DNA from: Streptomyces sp. NBC_01429
GTDB lineage: Bacteria > Actinomycetota > Actinomycetes > Streptomycetales > Streptomycetaceae
DNA: 64,000 nt
Assembly (NCBI RefSeq): GCF_036231945.1
Contig: NZ_CP109599.1
Span: 7,157,501-7,221,500 of the forward strand
Reading direction: 5' to 3'
The position numbers and the translations under genes were made by a program. Shown one piece after another: positions 51,777-61,338 of this stretch. The notes beneath the pieces were generated by a model. The model saw nothing but the letters and a program-made list of their open reading frames with translations, did no database searches and was not told the DNA's origin. The number at the start of each line of letters is the position of its first letter. The first letter of the stretch is position 1.

Positions 51777-53378
51777 TCAGACCGGCTGGACCCCCGGCCG
51801 GCCCGCCTCGGTGAGGTACGAGACACGGGTCGAGACCGGGGCGCCCGGCCTCGTGACGTACGGCAGCACCCGGAAGTCGGCGCGGCAGCTCTCCGCCGTG
51901 GCGGTGCAACGCACGTATCCGCGCTGGTAGTTGGTGAACTTGATGTGTTCGTTGGCCGCGAGCAGGCTGGCCCCGGAGGGGTCCAGGTCCACACCGTCCA
52001 TCTTGGTGGAGATCGAGGTGCCGACGAACTCCACCCCGATGGTGGGCGAGTCCGGCCGGTCGAAGTCCCGCTTCAGGTCCGCGACGAGATGGCGGTGCAT
52101 GTCGCCGGTCAGGACCACCGGGTTGCGGACGTTCCTGGCGTCGATCTCGTCGAACAGCCGCTGCCTGGACGCCGCGTAGCCGTCCCAGAAGTCCATCACG
52201 AAGGACTGGCCGGGGCCGGGGTCGGTGTCGACCTGGTTCATCGCGATCTGCTGGGGGATCAGGTTCCAGGTCGCGTCGGAGCGGCCGAGACTGTTGTAGA
52301 GCCAGTTCTCCTGCTCGGCGCCGAGGATGGTGCGGTCCGGCGACAGCCGCTCCTCGCAGCCGGTCTTCGTCCCGTCGCCGCACGCCTGGTCGTCGCGGAA
52401 CAGCCGGGTGTCGAGGATGTGGAAGGTGCCCATCCGGCCGTAGCGCAGACTGCGGTACATCCGGGCGTCGAAACCGTCGGGCTTGTTGGGCAGGCGCAGC
52501 GGGAGGTGTTCGTAGTACGCCTGGAACGCCCCCGCCGCGCGCTTCCTGAAGACCGCCGGGTCCACGTCGGTGTGCTTGGAGTGGTCGCCCGCCCAGTTGT
52601 CCTCGACCTCGTGGTCGTCCCAGACGACGGCGAACGGGTGGGCCTGGTGGGCGGCGATCAGGTCGCTGTCGTAGCGGTGCAGGGCGTGCCGGTTGCGGTA
52701 CCCGGTCAGATCCATCGGCTCCGCCCGCAGCTCGGCGGCGACCGGGGTCTTGCGTACGCCGCCCATCGCGTCGATGGCGTTCTCGTAGATGTAGTCGCCC
52801 AGGTGCAGGACGAGGTCGACGTCCTCCTCGGCGATGTGGCGGTAGGCGGTGTAGAAGCCCTCGAACCACGCCTGACAGGAGACGAAGGCGAACTTCAGGG
52901 AGTTGGGGCGGCTGTTGGGGGCGGGCGCGGTGCGGGTGCGGCCGACCGGGCTGACCACGCCGCCGGCCTGGAAGCGGTAGAAGTAGGTGTGGTCCGACTG
53001 GAGGCGCGAGACCTCGACATGGACCGAGTGGGCGAGTTCGGCGACCGCGCGGGTCCAGCCCCGGGCGACGACACGCTGGAAGCGTTCGTCGTCGGCGACC
53101 TCCCAGAGGACCTTGACCGCGCGCGGTGACATGCCGCCCGTGCCGTCGGGGGCGAGGGGCTGGGGGGCGAGCCGCGTCCACAGCACGAAGCCGTCCGGCC
53201 AGGGGTCGCCCGAGGCGACCCCCAGGGTGAAGGGATCCTCCTTGAACCGCTCGGCGGCACCGGCCCGTCCGGCCGACAGAGTCCCGGCGGCGACCGCCAG
53301 CGCGAGCGTTCCGGTCGCGCCGAGCATCGCCCGTCTCCCGAAGCCCGAAGTTCCGCTGATCCCACAGTTCTTACGCAT
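51777..53378 (-). CDS. phoD: alkaline phosphatase D, Tat-exported
   Basis: A 533-residue PhoD. The N-terminus GFGRRAMLGATGTLALAVAAG is a twin-arginine signal ending at AGAA. The Fe/Ca-binding phosphoesterase core follows: FVSCQAWFEGFYTAYRHIAEEDVDLVLHLGDYIYE, VVWDDHEVEDNWAG, LTGDMHRHLVADLKRDF. It removes phosphate from phosphodiesters and phosphomonoesters such as teichoic acid or extracellular DNA products, outside the cell. Streptomyces PhoD genes are usually under PhoP; I did not find a convincing pho box in the 5' region. Confidence 0.92.
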   Translation of the reverse strand: MRKNCGISGTSGFGRRAMLGATGTLALAVAAGTLSAGRAGAAERFKEDPFTLGVASGDPWPDGFVLWTRLAPQPLAPDGTGGMSPRAVKVLWEVADDERFQRVVARGWTRAVAELAHSVHVEVSRLQSDHTYFYRFQAGGVVSPVGRTRTAPAPNSRPNSLKFAFVSCQAWFEGFYTAYRHIAEEDVDLVLHLGDYIYENAIDAMGGVRKTPVAAELRAEPMDLTGYRNRHALHRYDSDLIAAHQAHPFAVVWDDHEVEDNWAGDHSKHTDVDPAVFRKRAAGAFQAYYEHLPLRLPNKPDGFDARMYRSLRYGRMGTFHILDTRLFRDDQACGDGTKTGCEERLSPDRTILGAEQENWLYNSLGRSDATWNLIPQQIAMNQVDTDPGPGQSFVMDFWDGYAASRQRLFDEIDARNVRNPVVLTGDMHRHLVADLKRDFDRPDSPTIGVEFVGTSISTKMDGVDLDPSGASLLAANEHIKFTNYQRGYVRCTATAESCRADFRVLPYVTRPGAPVSTRVSYLTEAGRPGVQPV

Positions 53379-53446
53379 GAATCCTGGTCCGTTCGTCGTG
53401 CGGGGATCCCGCCCGGCCCGAGGCGGAGCCGAGGCGAGATCGGCGC

Positions 53447-53506
53447 GTGATTTAACGTCAGTTCATGTTGTAATCACACGGTGAATATCACATCGGTATC
53501 ACGCGT
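53447..53506. promoter_or_regulatory. cluster of GTGA/TCAC inverted half-sites
   Basis: GTGATT at 53447-53452 pairs with AATCAC at 53472-53477. GTGAATATCAC at 53481-53491 is a 4-3-4 palindrome. Further ATCAC and GTCAC half-sites follow. The spacing resembles binding sites for a dimeric regulator of the Crp or GntR type, but the protein is unknown. Confidence 0.35.
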
Positions 53507-53632
53507 CACAAGAGCACCCGCCGCCGAGCTGACAAGGCTTGTCACGGCTGACTCTACGGCTGCTTTACGAGGAAGATCAGTTGCGCCATGAGGTGGCGGA
53601 ATCGGTACTTCTCCGGTGCCCACGTAACACCC

Positions 53633-53682
53633 TTGACACTCCTCGCGGGCGGCTCATACTGTCCACGCCACATAAATGGCGT
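53633..53682 (+). promoter_or_regulatory. promoter and operator of the rhamnosidase operon
   Basis: TTGACA (53633-53638) and CATACT (53655-53660) are 16 bp apart. ACGCCA (53665-53670), CATAAA, TGGCGT (53677-53682) form a perfect 6-6-6 inverted repeat covering the expected start point. Position and symmetry predict repression. Confidence 0.65.
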
Positions 53683-53786
53683 TAGATTTCACATTCGAGA
53701 GTGGCCGTCTTCACGTCGAGTTCACGCCAGGTGGGCCCGGCGGGCGGCCGAGGTGACGCGCCGTCTGTCCGGCGCCAAGGAAGGAC

Positions 53787-56717
53787 GTGCCCGTGTCCGG
53801 TCCCCCGGCAGCGGATGGCGCGTCGGCGAACGGCGTGTCGTCGAACGGCGTGTCGGCGGATGGCGCGTCGTCGAACGGCACGTCGGCGCACGGCGGGTCG
53901 CAGGGCCTTCGCCCCTACGCCCTGCGCTGCGACCACCGCACCACCCCCCTGGGCATCGACGAGAGCACCCCGCTTCTCGGCTGGCGGCTGGTCTCCGAGC
54001 GCCGCGGCGACGACCCCACCGCCTACCGGGTACGGGTCGCCGAGCGGCCCGAGGATCTCGACGAGGGCGGCCGCCCCCTCTGGGACACCGGCCGGGTCGA
54101 GGACCCCGGCGCGATCGGAGTCCTCTACGCGGGGCCCGCCCTGACGGCCCGTACCCGCTACCACTGGCGGCTCTCCGTCTGGCCGGCCGGTCCCTCGGCG
54201 CCCGCCGAGGAGACGTCCTGGTTCGAGACGGCCTTCACCGGCACACCGGACTGGCGCGCCTCCTGGATCGGCCACGACCCGCACCCCCTCGCCGTCATGG
54301 ACGCGCCCACCGAGGGCGCACACGCCCTGGACGGCCACGGTCTCGCCCCCTGCCCGCTGCTCCGAAGGACCTTCACCGCCTCGAACGTCACCCGCGCCCG
54401 GCTCTATGTGAGCGCGCGCGGACTGTACGAGATCCGGCTCGGCGGCGTCCGGGTCGGCGACGCGGAACTCGCCCCCGGCTGGACCGACTACACCCGCCGT
54501 ATCCAGTACCAGACCTACGACGTCACCGCACTGCTCCGCGAGGGCGAGAACGTCCTCGCCGCGACCCTCGCCGACGGCTGGTGGAGCGGCTTCGTCGGCT
54601 TCGAACCGCGCAGGGCGGGCGCCCACTACGGCGCCTTCCCCCAGCTCCTCGCCGAACTGCACCTCACCGGCGCGGACGGCCGTACGACCGTGATCGCCAC
54701 CGACTCCGCCTGGCGCACCGGCACCGGAGCCGTCCGCCACGCCGATCTGCTCATGGGCGAGTGCCACGATCTGCGCCACGCCGCCGACGGCTGGGAGCTG
54801 CCCGGCTACGACGACTCCGGCTGGACGCCCGCCCTGGTCACCGACGCCGACCACGGGCTGCTCGTGGCATCCGTGGACGAGCCCGTACGGGCCATGGCCG
54901 AGCTGCCCGCACGCTCCGTCACCCGGACCGGGGAGGCGGTCCATGTGGTGGACTTCGGCCAGAACCTCGCCGGCCGGGTACGGCTGCGCGTGGCCGCGCT
55001 CCCCGGGGGCGCGCGCGTGACCGTCCGCCACGCCGAGGCGCTGGACGCGGCCGGCCGCCCGTACACCGCCAATCTGCGCACCGCCGCCGCCACCGACGTA
55101 CTGATCGGCGACGGCCGCGAACACACCGTCTTCGAGCCGGGCTTCACCTACCACGGCTTCCGCTACGCGGAGATCAGCGGGGTCCCCGGGCTGCGCGCCG
55201 CCGACGTCGTGGCCGTCGCGCTGCACAGCGACACGCCGTGGGCCGGCGCGTTCGACTGCTCGGACCCCGAGATCAACCGGCTGCACACCTGCGTCGAGTG
55301 GGGCCAGCGGTCGAACTTCGTCAGCGTGCCCACGGACTGCCCGCAGCGCGACGAGCGGCTCGGCTGGCTCGCCGACGCGCAGGTGTTCCTGCCGACCGCC
55401 GCGCTCAACGCCGATGTCGCCGCCTTCTTCACCAAATGGCTGCGCGACGTCGAGGACGCCCGCACCCCCGAGGGCGGCTTCACCAATGTCGCGCCCCGGC
55501 TCACCGGAGTGGCTGACGAGGGCGCCCCCGGCTGGGGCGACGCCGGTGTCATCATCCCCTGGCACCTCTACCGCACCTACGGCGATCCGCGCTTCCTCTC
55601 CCGCGCGCTGCCCGGCATGCGCGCCTGGATCGACCTGATCCACCGTCACAACCCCGATCTCGTCTGGCGGCGGAAGGTGGGCCCGCACTTCGCCGACTGG
55701 CTCGCACCCGGCACCCCGACCCCGCGCGACGTCGTCGCCACCGCGTACTTCGCGCACAGTGCCCGGCTCACCGCACGCGCCGCAGAGGTACTGGGGGAGC
55801 GGGACACGGCACACACCTACCACCGGCTCGCCGACGACATCCGGGCCGTGTTCACCGACCGGTTCGTGATCTCCGACGGGGAGACCCTGTCCATCGAGGG
55901 CGACACGCAGACCGGCTATCTCCTCGCGCTCGCCTTCGGACTGCTGCCCGAGGACCGCGCCCCCGCCGCCGCGCGCCGGCTCGCCGAACTCGTGGAGAGC
56001 GCAGGCCCCGCCCTCCTCACCGGTTTCCTCGGCGTCGCGCTCGCCGCGCCCGTCCTGGACACGTACGGGAGGGCCGATCTCGCCCATGCCCTGCTGCGCC
56101 GCGCCGAGGTGCCCTCGTGGCTGTTCCCGCTGCGCCACGGCGCCACCACGATCTGGGAGCGCTGGGACGGCTGGACCCCGGACGCCGGATTCCGCGCGCC
56201 GTCGATGAACTCCTTCAACCACTACGCGCTCGGCTCCATCGGCGAATGGCTCCACCGGGGTGTCGCCGGACTCGACCAGCACCCGGACTCCACCGGATAC
56301 CGGCGGCTGCGCGTCCGGCCCCGGCCCGGCGCGCTCACCCACGCGAACAGCCGCTACCTATCGGCGCGCGGCACGGCCGAGGTGCGCTGGGAGCGCCGGG
56401 ACGACACCTTCTCCCTGCGGGTACGGGTGCCACCGGGGGCCGACGCCGAGGTGTACGTACCCACCGACGAGCCCGGTTCGGTCCGCGAGTCGGGCGGCGA
56501 TCCGGCGGACCGCGACCACCTCACACTCCTGCGGGCCGCACCCGGCCACACGGTCTACCGGGTCGCCTCCGGGACGTACCACTTCACCGCGACGGCCCCC
56601 GGCCCGGCCGCTCCCGCCACCGCCTTCGCGCCCGCCACCGCCCTCGCTCCCGCCCCGGCGGAACACGCGCCCGCGCCGCTCACCCGCGTCGGTTCACCCG
56701 AGGAGAGCACACCATGA
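53787..56717 (+). CDS. alpha-L-rhamnosidase, GH78
   Basis: A 976-residue protein with no signal peptide. The N-terminus has a run of NGVSSNGVSADGASSNG-type repeats coded by 15-bp repeats. GH78 features follow: LLGWRLVSERRGDDPTAYRVRV (Fn3-like), a beta-sandwich, then the (alpha/alpha)6 catalytic barrel with VPTDCPQRDERLGWLADAQVF (catalytic acidic residues in the DCPQRDERLGWxGD-type motif), WGDAGVIIPW, and GATTIWERWDGW. A C-terminal beta domain precedes a Pro/Ala-rich tail. It removes terminal L-rhamnose from glycosides inside the cell, consistent with import of intact glycosides by the following ABC genes. GTG at 53787 or 53793. Stop overlaps the next start. Confidence 0.93.
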   Translation: MPVSGPPAADGASANGVSSNGVSADGASSNGTSAHGGSQGLRPYALRCDHRTTPLGIDESTPLLGWRLVSERRGDDPTAYRVRVAERPEDLDEGGRPLWDTGRVEDPGAIGVLYAGPALTARTRYHWRLSVWPAGPSAPAEETSWFETAFTGTPDWRASWIGHDPHPLAVMDAPTEGAHALDGHGLAPCPLLRRTFTASNVTRARLYVSARGLYEIRLGGVRVGDAELAPGWTDYTRRIQYQTYDVTALLREGENVLAATLADGWWSGFVGFEPRRAGAHYGAFPQLLAELHLTGADGRTTVIATDSAWRTGTGAVRHADLLMGECHDLRHAADGWELPGYDDSGWTPALVTDADHGLLVASVDEPVRAMAELPARSVTRTGEAVHVVDFGQNLAGRVRLRVAALPGGARVTVRHAEALDAAGRPYTANLRTAAATDVLIGDGREHTVFEPGFTYHGFRYAEISGVPGLRAADVVAVALHSDTPWAGAFDCSDPEINRLHTCVEWGQRSNFVSVPTDCPQRDERLGWLADAQVFLPTAALNADVAAFFTKWLRDVEDARTPEGGFTNVAPRLTGVADEGAPGWGDAGVIIPWHLYRTYGDPRFLSRALPGMRAWIDLIHRHNPDLVWRRKVGPHFADWLAPGTPTPRDVVATAYFAHSARLTARAAEVLGERDTAHTYHRLADDIRAVFTDRFVISDGETLSIEGDTQTGYLLALAFGLLPEDRAPAAARRLAELVESAGPALLTGFLGVALAAPVLDTYGRADLAHALLRRAEVPSWLFPLRHGATTIWERWDGWTPDAGFRAPSMNSFNHYALGSIGEWLHRGVAGLDQHPDSTGYRRLRVRPRPGALTHANSRYLSARGTAEVRWERRDDTFSLRVRVPPGADAEVYVPTDEPGSVRESGGDPADRDHLTLLRAAPGHTVYRVASGTYHFTATAPGPAAPATAFAPATALAPAPAEHAPAPLTRVGSPEESTP

Positions 56718-58024
56718 CCACCGGTCCGCACCGCCCCACAGCTCCCGCCGGGCCCCCGGTCAGCCGCCGGGGACTGCTCCGCATCGGCGGCGGCGCCGCG
56801 GCCGCCCTCGCGCTGCCCCCGCTCCTCGGCGCGTGCTCCGGATCCGACCGCTCCGGAACGGTGCGGGTGGTCGGCGTCGCCGACCAGCAGAAACCTCTCG
56901 GCACGCTCATCGAGCGCTACCGCGAGAACCACCCGGATGCCAGCTTCTCCACCTCCTTCGCCCCCACCGACCAGGTGCAGACCGTCGTCCGCACCCAGCT
57001 CGCCGGCGGCAACGCCCCCGACGCGCACGTGCTGTTCCCCGGCAGCGGCAGCGCGATGTCCATGGTCGAACTCGCCAGGGCCGGACTGCTCACCGATCTC
57101 TCGGACCAGGAGTGGACCCGCTCCATCCCGAAGAACTTCGACGCCGCCTACCGGCACGACGGCAAAACCTATCTGTACTCGGCGGGCAGCAGTGTCATCG
57201 GCGCCATCTACAACAAGAAGGCTTTCGCCAAGGCGGGGGTGGAGCCGCCCAGGACATGGAGCGAGCTGCTCGACGTCTGCGCCGAACTCAAGGCCGAGGG
57301 CATCGTCCCGCTCGCGCTCGGCGCGCAGACCCCCTGGGTGACCCAGCTGATCAGCTACGCCCTCGTCCCCAACGCGGTGTACGCCAAGAACCCGCACTTC
57401 GACGCCGAAATGGCCGCCGGGCGGGCGAAGTTCGCCGACTCCGGCTGGGCCGACGCGCTGGGAAAGTACCAGGAGCTGCAACGCCGGGGCTTCTTCAACG
57501 CCAACCCCAACGGCACCACGTTCGAGCAGCAGACCTCTCTCGTCGCGGGCGGCAAGGCGGCCATGGCCGTCCAGGTCTCGGCGGTCCTCGGCACCTTCCG
57601 CGAGGCCGCCGCCCACCCCGCCGACCTGGGCATGTTCCCCTTCCCCGGCGGTGACGACCCGGCCGACCAGTGGATCCCGGCGGGCATCGTCGTCGGCCTC
57701 GGTGTCGCCGCCCACGCCAAGAACCCGGCACGCGCGAAGGAGTTCGTCGCCTTTCTCGGACGGCAGGAGAACATCAACCGCTGGGCGACAGACGTCTCGG
57801 CGATCCCGTTCACCCGCGACGCCTCCACCAGGATCGACCCCGTACTCACGGACTTCCTGCCCGTCGTCGACGCCAACCGCGCCGTGCCCTTCATGGACCA
57901 GAGCTGGCCCAACGCCGAGGTGCAGCCCGCCCACTTCGCCGCCGTGCAGGACCTGCTCGCAGGCAAGACCGACGTCAAAGGAGCACTGGGACAGATGGAC
58001 ACCGCCTACCGGAAGAAGCCGTGA
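56714..58024 (+). CDS. ABC sugar importer, substrate-binding lipoprotein (CUT1)
   Basis: A 436-residue family 1 solute-binding protein. A Tat-like and lipoprotein signal (SRRGLLRIGGGAAAALALPPLLGAC) precedes VRVVGVADQQKPLGTLIERYRENHPDASFSTSF. Substrate-binding fold features follow, with GAIYNKKAFAKAGVEPPRTWSELLDVCAELKAEGIVPLALG and AAMAVQVSAVLGTF. It captures an oligosaccharide or glycoside outside the membrane. ATGA overlap with the rhamnosidase gene and GTGA overlap with the first permease show tight coupling. Confidence 0.9.
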   Translation: MTTGPHRPTAPAGPPVSRRGLLRIGGGAAAALALPPLLGACSGSDRSGTVRVVGVADQQKPLGTLIERYRENHPDASFSTSFAPTDQVQTVVRTQLAGGNAPDAHVLFPGSGSAMSMVELARAGLLTDLSDQEWTRSIPKNFDAAYRHDGKTYLYSAGSSVIGAIYNKKAFAKAGVEPPRTWSELLDVCAELKAEGIVPLALGAQTPWVTQLISYALVPNAVYAKNPHFDAEMAAGRAKFADSGWADALGKYQELQRRGFFNANPNGTTFEQQTSLVAGGKAAMAVQVSAVLGTFREAAAHPADLGMFPFPGGDDPADQWIPAGIVVGLGVAAHAKNPARAKEFVAFLGRQENINRWATDVSAIPFTRDASTRIDPVLTDFLPVVDANRAVPFMDQSWPNAEVQPAHFAAVQDLLAGKTDVKGALGQMDTAYRKKP

Positions 58025-58998
58025 ACTCCCTTCCCGAGACCGCCGCTTCGGACCTCCCGGCGCGAGCCCCCGGGAAGCCCGCCACGACCGGCGAACCGGA
58101 CCGTACCCGCCGCGGGGGCCGCCGCCACGACCCCACCGTCCCGCCCTGGGCGTTCGTGGTCCCCGCGCTCGCCGTGTACGCCGTCGTCGTCCTCTACCCG
58201 AGCCTGGCCGGGGTCGGCTACGCCTTCACCGACTGGTCGGGCATCGGGGACTTCGGCTTCGTCGGCCTGGACAACTTCCGTACGCTGCTCGGCGACGACC
58301 GTGCCCTGCGGTCCGTCGGCAACACACTGCTGCTCACCCTCGCCGTGGTCGTCGTCCAGAACGCCGTCGGACTGCTCCTCGCGCTCGGTGTCAACGCCAA
58401 CATCAGATCCCGGGCACTGCTGCGCGTGATCTTCTTCGCGCCCGCCGTCGTCAGCCCCGTCATGGTCGCGTTCCTCTGGAAGTACGTCTACAACCCCGAC
58501 GACGGCGCCGGGCTCAACGGCGTCCTGGGCGCCCTCGGCCTCGGCGGACTGCGCCAGGACTGGCTGGGCAACCCCTCGCTCGCCCTGTGGTCCGTGGCCG
58601 CGATGGTCGTGTGGCAGTACGCCGGCTACTCCATGGTCATCTTCCTCGCCGGACTCCAGGGCGTCCCCGCCGAACTCCACGAGGCCGCCACCATCGACGG
58701 CGCGGGAACGTGGCAGCGCTTCCGCTACGTCACCTGGCCGCTGCTGGCCCCCGCCCTCACCATCAACCTCATGCTGTCGACCATCGGCGGCCTCAAACTC
58801 TTCGACCAGGTGTACGCGGCGACCAACGGCGGCCCCGGCACCGCGAGCGAGACGCTGTCCACCGTGCTCTACAAAGAGGCGTTCGTCTTCGGGAAGTTCG
58901 GCTACAGCACCGCCGTCGCCCTGGTCCTGGCGCTGTTCGTCGCGGCGGTCTCCCTGATTCAGCTCCGCTATCTGCGCGCCCGGGAGGTCACCGCGTGA
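58021..58998 (+). CDS. ABC sugar importer permease 1 (MalF type)
   Basis: A 325-residue protein with six hydrophobic segments. VPPWAFVVPALAVYAVVVLYPSLAGVGYAFTDWSG is the first. The EAA loop, the contact site for the ATPase, reads ELHEAATIDGAGTWQRFRYVTWPLLAPA. The N-terminal 40 residues are hydrophilic. GTGA overlaps both its start and its end with the neighbouring genes. Confidence 0.92.
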   Translation: MNSLPETAASDLPARAPGKPATTGEPDRTRRGGRRHDPTVPPWAFVVPALAVYAVVVLYPSLAGVGYAFTDWSGIGDFGFVGLDNFRTLLGDDRALRSVGNTLLLTLAVVVVQNAVGLLLALGVNANIRSRALLRVIFFAPAVVSPVMVAFLWKYVYNPDDGAGLNGVLGALGLGGLRQDWLGNPSLALWSVAAMVVWQYAGYSMVIFLAGLQGVPAELHEAATIDGAGTWQRFRYVTWPLLAPALTINLMLSTIGGLKLFDQVYAATNGGPGTASETLSTVLYKEAFVFGKFGYSTAVALVLALFVAAVSLIQLRYLRAREVTA

Positions 58999-59819
58999 GC
59001 CCCGCCAAGTACCGCACCTACGGACTCGAACTCCTCATGATCGCCGCCGCGGTGGTCTTCCTCTTCCCGGTGTACGCCCTGATCACCCTGTCCATGAAGA
59101 ACCCCCGGCAGATCGCCGACTCCCCACTGGCCCCGCCCCTGCCGCCCACCCTCGCCAACTTCGGCGACGCCTGGTCCTCCGCCTCGCTCGGCCCCGCCCT
59201 GGTCAACAGCACCGTCATCACCGCCGTCAGCCTGCTGCTGCTCATCGTCCTCGGTTCCACGGGCGCCTACTACCTCGCGCGGCGCGTGCGCGGACTGGGC
59301 TACGGGCTGTACATCCTCTTCCTGCTGGGCATCGTGCTGCCCTTCCAGCTCGGCATGATCCCGCTGTACAAACTGGTCGACAGCGTCGGCTGGCTCGGCA
59401 CGTACCAGGGCATGGTGCTCTTCTACACCGGCATCCAGCTCCCGTTCACCGTGTTCCTCTACACCGGCTTCATCCGCGCCCTGCCGCCGGACTACGCGCA
59501 GGCGGCGCTGATCGACGGCTGCGACCACCGGCAGGCGTTCACCCGGATCGTCTTCCCGCTGCTGCGCCCCATCACCGGCACCGTGATCATCCTCAACGCG
59601 GTGTTCATCTGGAACGACTTCTTCACACCACTGCTCTATCTGGGCGGCTCGGGCAAGGAGACCGTCCCGGTCGGAGTGTTCTCCTTCGTCGGCCAGTACG
59701 TCTCCGACTACGGTCTCGTCTTCGCCGGGCTCGTCCTGGCCGCCCTGCCGATCCTCCTGGTGTTCCTGCTGCTCCAGCGCTACGTGATCAAGGGCTTCGC
59801 GGGCGGCCTCAAGGGCTGA
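58995..59819 (+). CDS. ABC sugar importer permease 2 (MalG type)
   Basis: A 274-residue protein with six hydrophobic segments. LELLMIAAAVVFLFPVYALITLSMKN opens it; the EAA-type loop is DYAQAALIDGCDHRQAFTRIVFPLLRPI, and NAVFIWNDFFTPLLYLGG follows. No ATPase gene is in the operon. In Streptomyces the shared ATPase MsiK serves many CUT1 importers and is the likely partner. The 3' end overlaps the convergent kinase gene by 40 bp. Confidence 0.92.
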   Translation: MSPAKYRTYGLELLMIAAAVVFLFPVYALITLSMKNPRQIADSPLAPPLPPTLANFGDAWSSASLGPALVNSTVITAVSLLLLIVLGSTGAYYLARRVRGLGYGLYILFLLGIVLPFQLGMIPLYKLVDSVGWLGTYQGMVLFYTGIQLPFTVFLYTGFIRALPPDYAQAALIDGCDHRQAFTRIVFPLLRPITGTVIILNAVFIWNDFFTPLLYLGGSGKETVPVGVFSFVGQYVSDYGLVFAGLVLAALPILLVFLLLQRYVIKGFAGGLKG

Positions 59820-61291
59820 GGCGCCGGACTCCGGCGCGGCGGGCGCGCGGCGGCCGGTCCCCGCCAGCGGGCCCGCGCGGCGGCGACCCGCGACAGATAG
59901 TCCGCGTACGCCTGTTCGTAGAAGGCGACCCCGACGGGATCCGGGTCCACCACCGCCTCGGGAGTCGTCCACGCGGCGGTGTCCGGCGCGTGGCCCAGCT
60001 CCTCGCCCCGGGCCGCCAGCGCGGCCAGTACGGCGCCGCGCGCGCCCGGTTCGGGACCGCGCGCCACCCGCAGCGGCCTGCCCAGCACATCGGCGAACAG
60101 CCGCAGCCAGGCGAGGCTGCGCACCCCGCCGCCGCACACCGCCAGCTCGCCGGTGAGGCCCCCGGCCTCCAGACAGTGCCGGGCCGCGAACGCGATCGCC
60201 TCGCACATGGCCCGGACCAGATCGGCGCGCGACGCCCGCAGATCCAGCCCGGTGAACTCTCCGCGCGCGGCGGGCGCGACAAACGGCGCGCGCTCCCCGG
60301 AGGGCGAGAGATACGGCAGCGCTGCGACGCCCCGGGCGCCCCGCGGCGACTCCTCCAGCATGCCGGAGACCTGTTCGTGCGAGGCGCCGGTGATCCCGAG
60401 CACCCAGTCCAGCGCCACCGTGCCGGTCATCGCAGGCAGGGCGCGCATATGACGGTCCGGCCGGGCCGTGGCCAGATGGAACCCGACGGGATCCGCGTCG
60501 AACGCGACGCTTTCCACCACGACCTGGCACGCCAGGGTCGTCCCCACGATCAGCAGCCCGTCGCCCGGTTCGGTCACACCCGCGCCGATCGCGCTCGCCG
60601 GGAGGTCGTACGGGCCCGAGGTGACCGGTGTCCCGTCGGGCAGCCCCGGCAGGTGTCCGCGCGCCCGACCGCAGGGCAGCGTCGCCGCGATGGGCGGCAG
60701 CAGCCCCGCCCGGTGCCCGACGCCCAGCGCGTCGAGCGCCTCGGGGGAGTAGGCGCGGGTGCGCGGGTCGAGGAAGGGGACCGAGGCGTCGGACAGATCG
60801 GTGGAACGCTCGCCGGTCAGGCGCAGCTGCACGACGTCCTTGCAGCAGGCGGCGGTCGCCGCCGCGTCCAGGGACCGCGGCTCGTTGCGGTCCAGCCAGG
60901 CCAGCAGCGGGCCGGGGGAGCCGGGGAAGAGCACGTTCCCCGTACGGCGGTACATCAGCTCCGCCGTGCCGTCGGCCATCCACTCGGCGACCAGCCCTCC
61001 GGCCCGGCCGTCCATCCACGACAGCGCGGGGCGCACCGCCCGGCCCGCCGCGTCGACCAGCCACAGGCCGTCGCCCTGTCCGGTGATGGCGACCAGCGCG
61101 GGCGTACGGCCGGCGCCCACCGCCGCGAGGACTCCGGCAGCGGCGCCCACCACCTCTTCGACGTCCTGCTCGACGTCTTCACCGTGCCCGCCCAGCGAGA
61201 TCGGTGTGGAGTGCGACGCCAGGGCCGAGCCGTCCTCGGCGAAGGCCACCGCCTTGACGATCGAGGTTCCCATGTCCAGTCCGACGAACAC
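59780..61291 (-). CDS. FGGY-family carbohydrate kinase
   Basis: A 503-residue sugar kinase. MFVGLDMGTSIVKAVAFAEDG is the first phosphate loop; ITGQGDGLWLVDAAGRAVRPALSWMDGRA follows, then TSGPYDLPASAIGAG, and the second-domain motif LAVCGGGVRSLAWLRLFADVLGRPLRVA. The family covers xylulose, rhamnulose, gluconate, glycerol and erythritol kinases. The sequence resembles the erythritol/L-xylulose kinase side, but specificity is not certain. It is the last gene of a leftward set with the DeoR regulator and the 2-hydroxyacid dehydrogenase. Confidence 0.87.
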   Translation of the reverse strand: MFVGLDMGTSIVKAVAFAEDGSALASHSTPISLGGHGEDVEQDVEEVVGAAAGVLAAVGAGRTPALVAITGQGDGLWLVDAAGRAVRPALSWMDGRAGGLVAEWMADGTAELMYRRTGNVLFPGSPGPLLAWLDRNEPRSLDAAATAACCKDVVQLRLTGERSTDLSDASVPFLDPRTRAYSPEALDALGVGHRAGLLPPIAATLPCGRARGHLPGLPDGTPVTSGPYDLPASAIGAGVTEPGDGLLIVGTTLACQVVVESVAFDADPVGFHLATARPDRHMRALPAMTGTVALDWVLGITGASHEQVSGMLEESPRGARGVAALPYLSPSGERAPFVAPAARGEFTGLDLRASRADLVRAMCEAIAFAARHCLEAGGLTGELAVCGGGVRSLAWLRLFADVLGRPLRVARGPEPGARGAVLAALAARGEELGHAPDTAAWTTPEAVVDPDPVGVAFYEQAYADYLSRVAAARARWRGPAAARPPRRSPAPQPLRPPAKPLIT

Positions 61292-61338
61292 CCTGTCTCC
61301 TCCTGCCGTTGAGAGATGAGCCGTTCCGTGACGGGGCG

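Larger units (their letters stand above)
53379..53786. other. 408-bp divergent intergenic region between phoD and the rhamnosidase operon
   Basis: It is markedly AT-richer than its surroundings from 53447 to 53700. It contains clustered GTGA/TCAC half-sites (53447-53506), the rhamnosidase promoter with its operator (53633-53682), and an untranslated stretch of about 100 bp before the rhamnosidase start. No gene is supported. Confidence 0.6.

Noticed and set aside
53440..53500. Possible PhoP box before phoD
   Set aside because: No pair of GTTCACC-like units with 11-bp spacing was found; the GTGA/TCAC sites follow another pattern.
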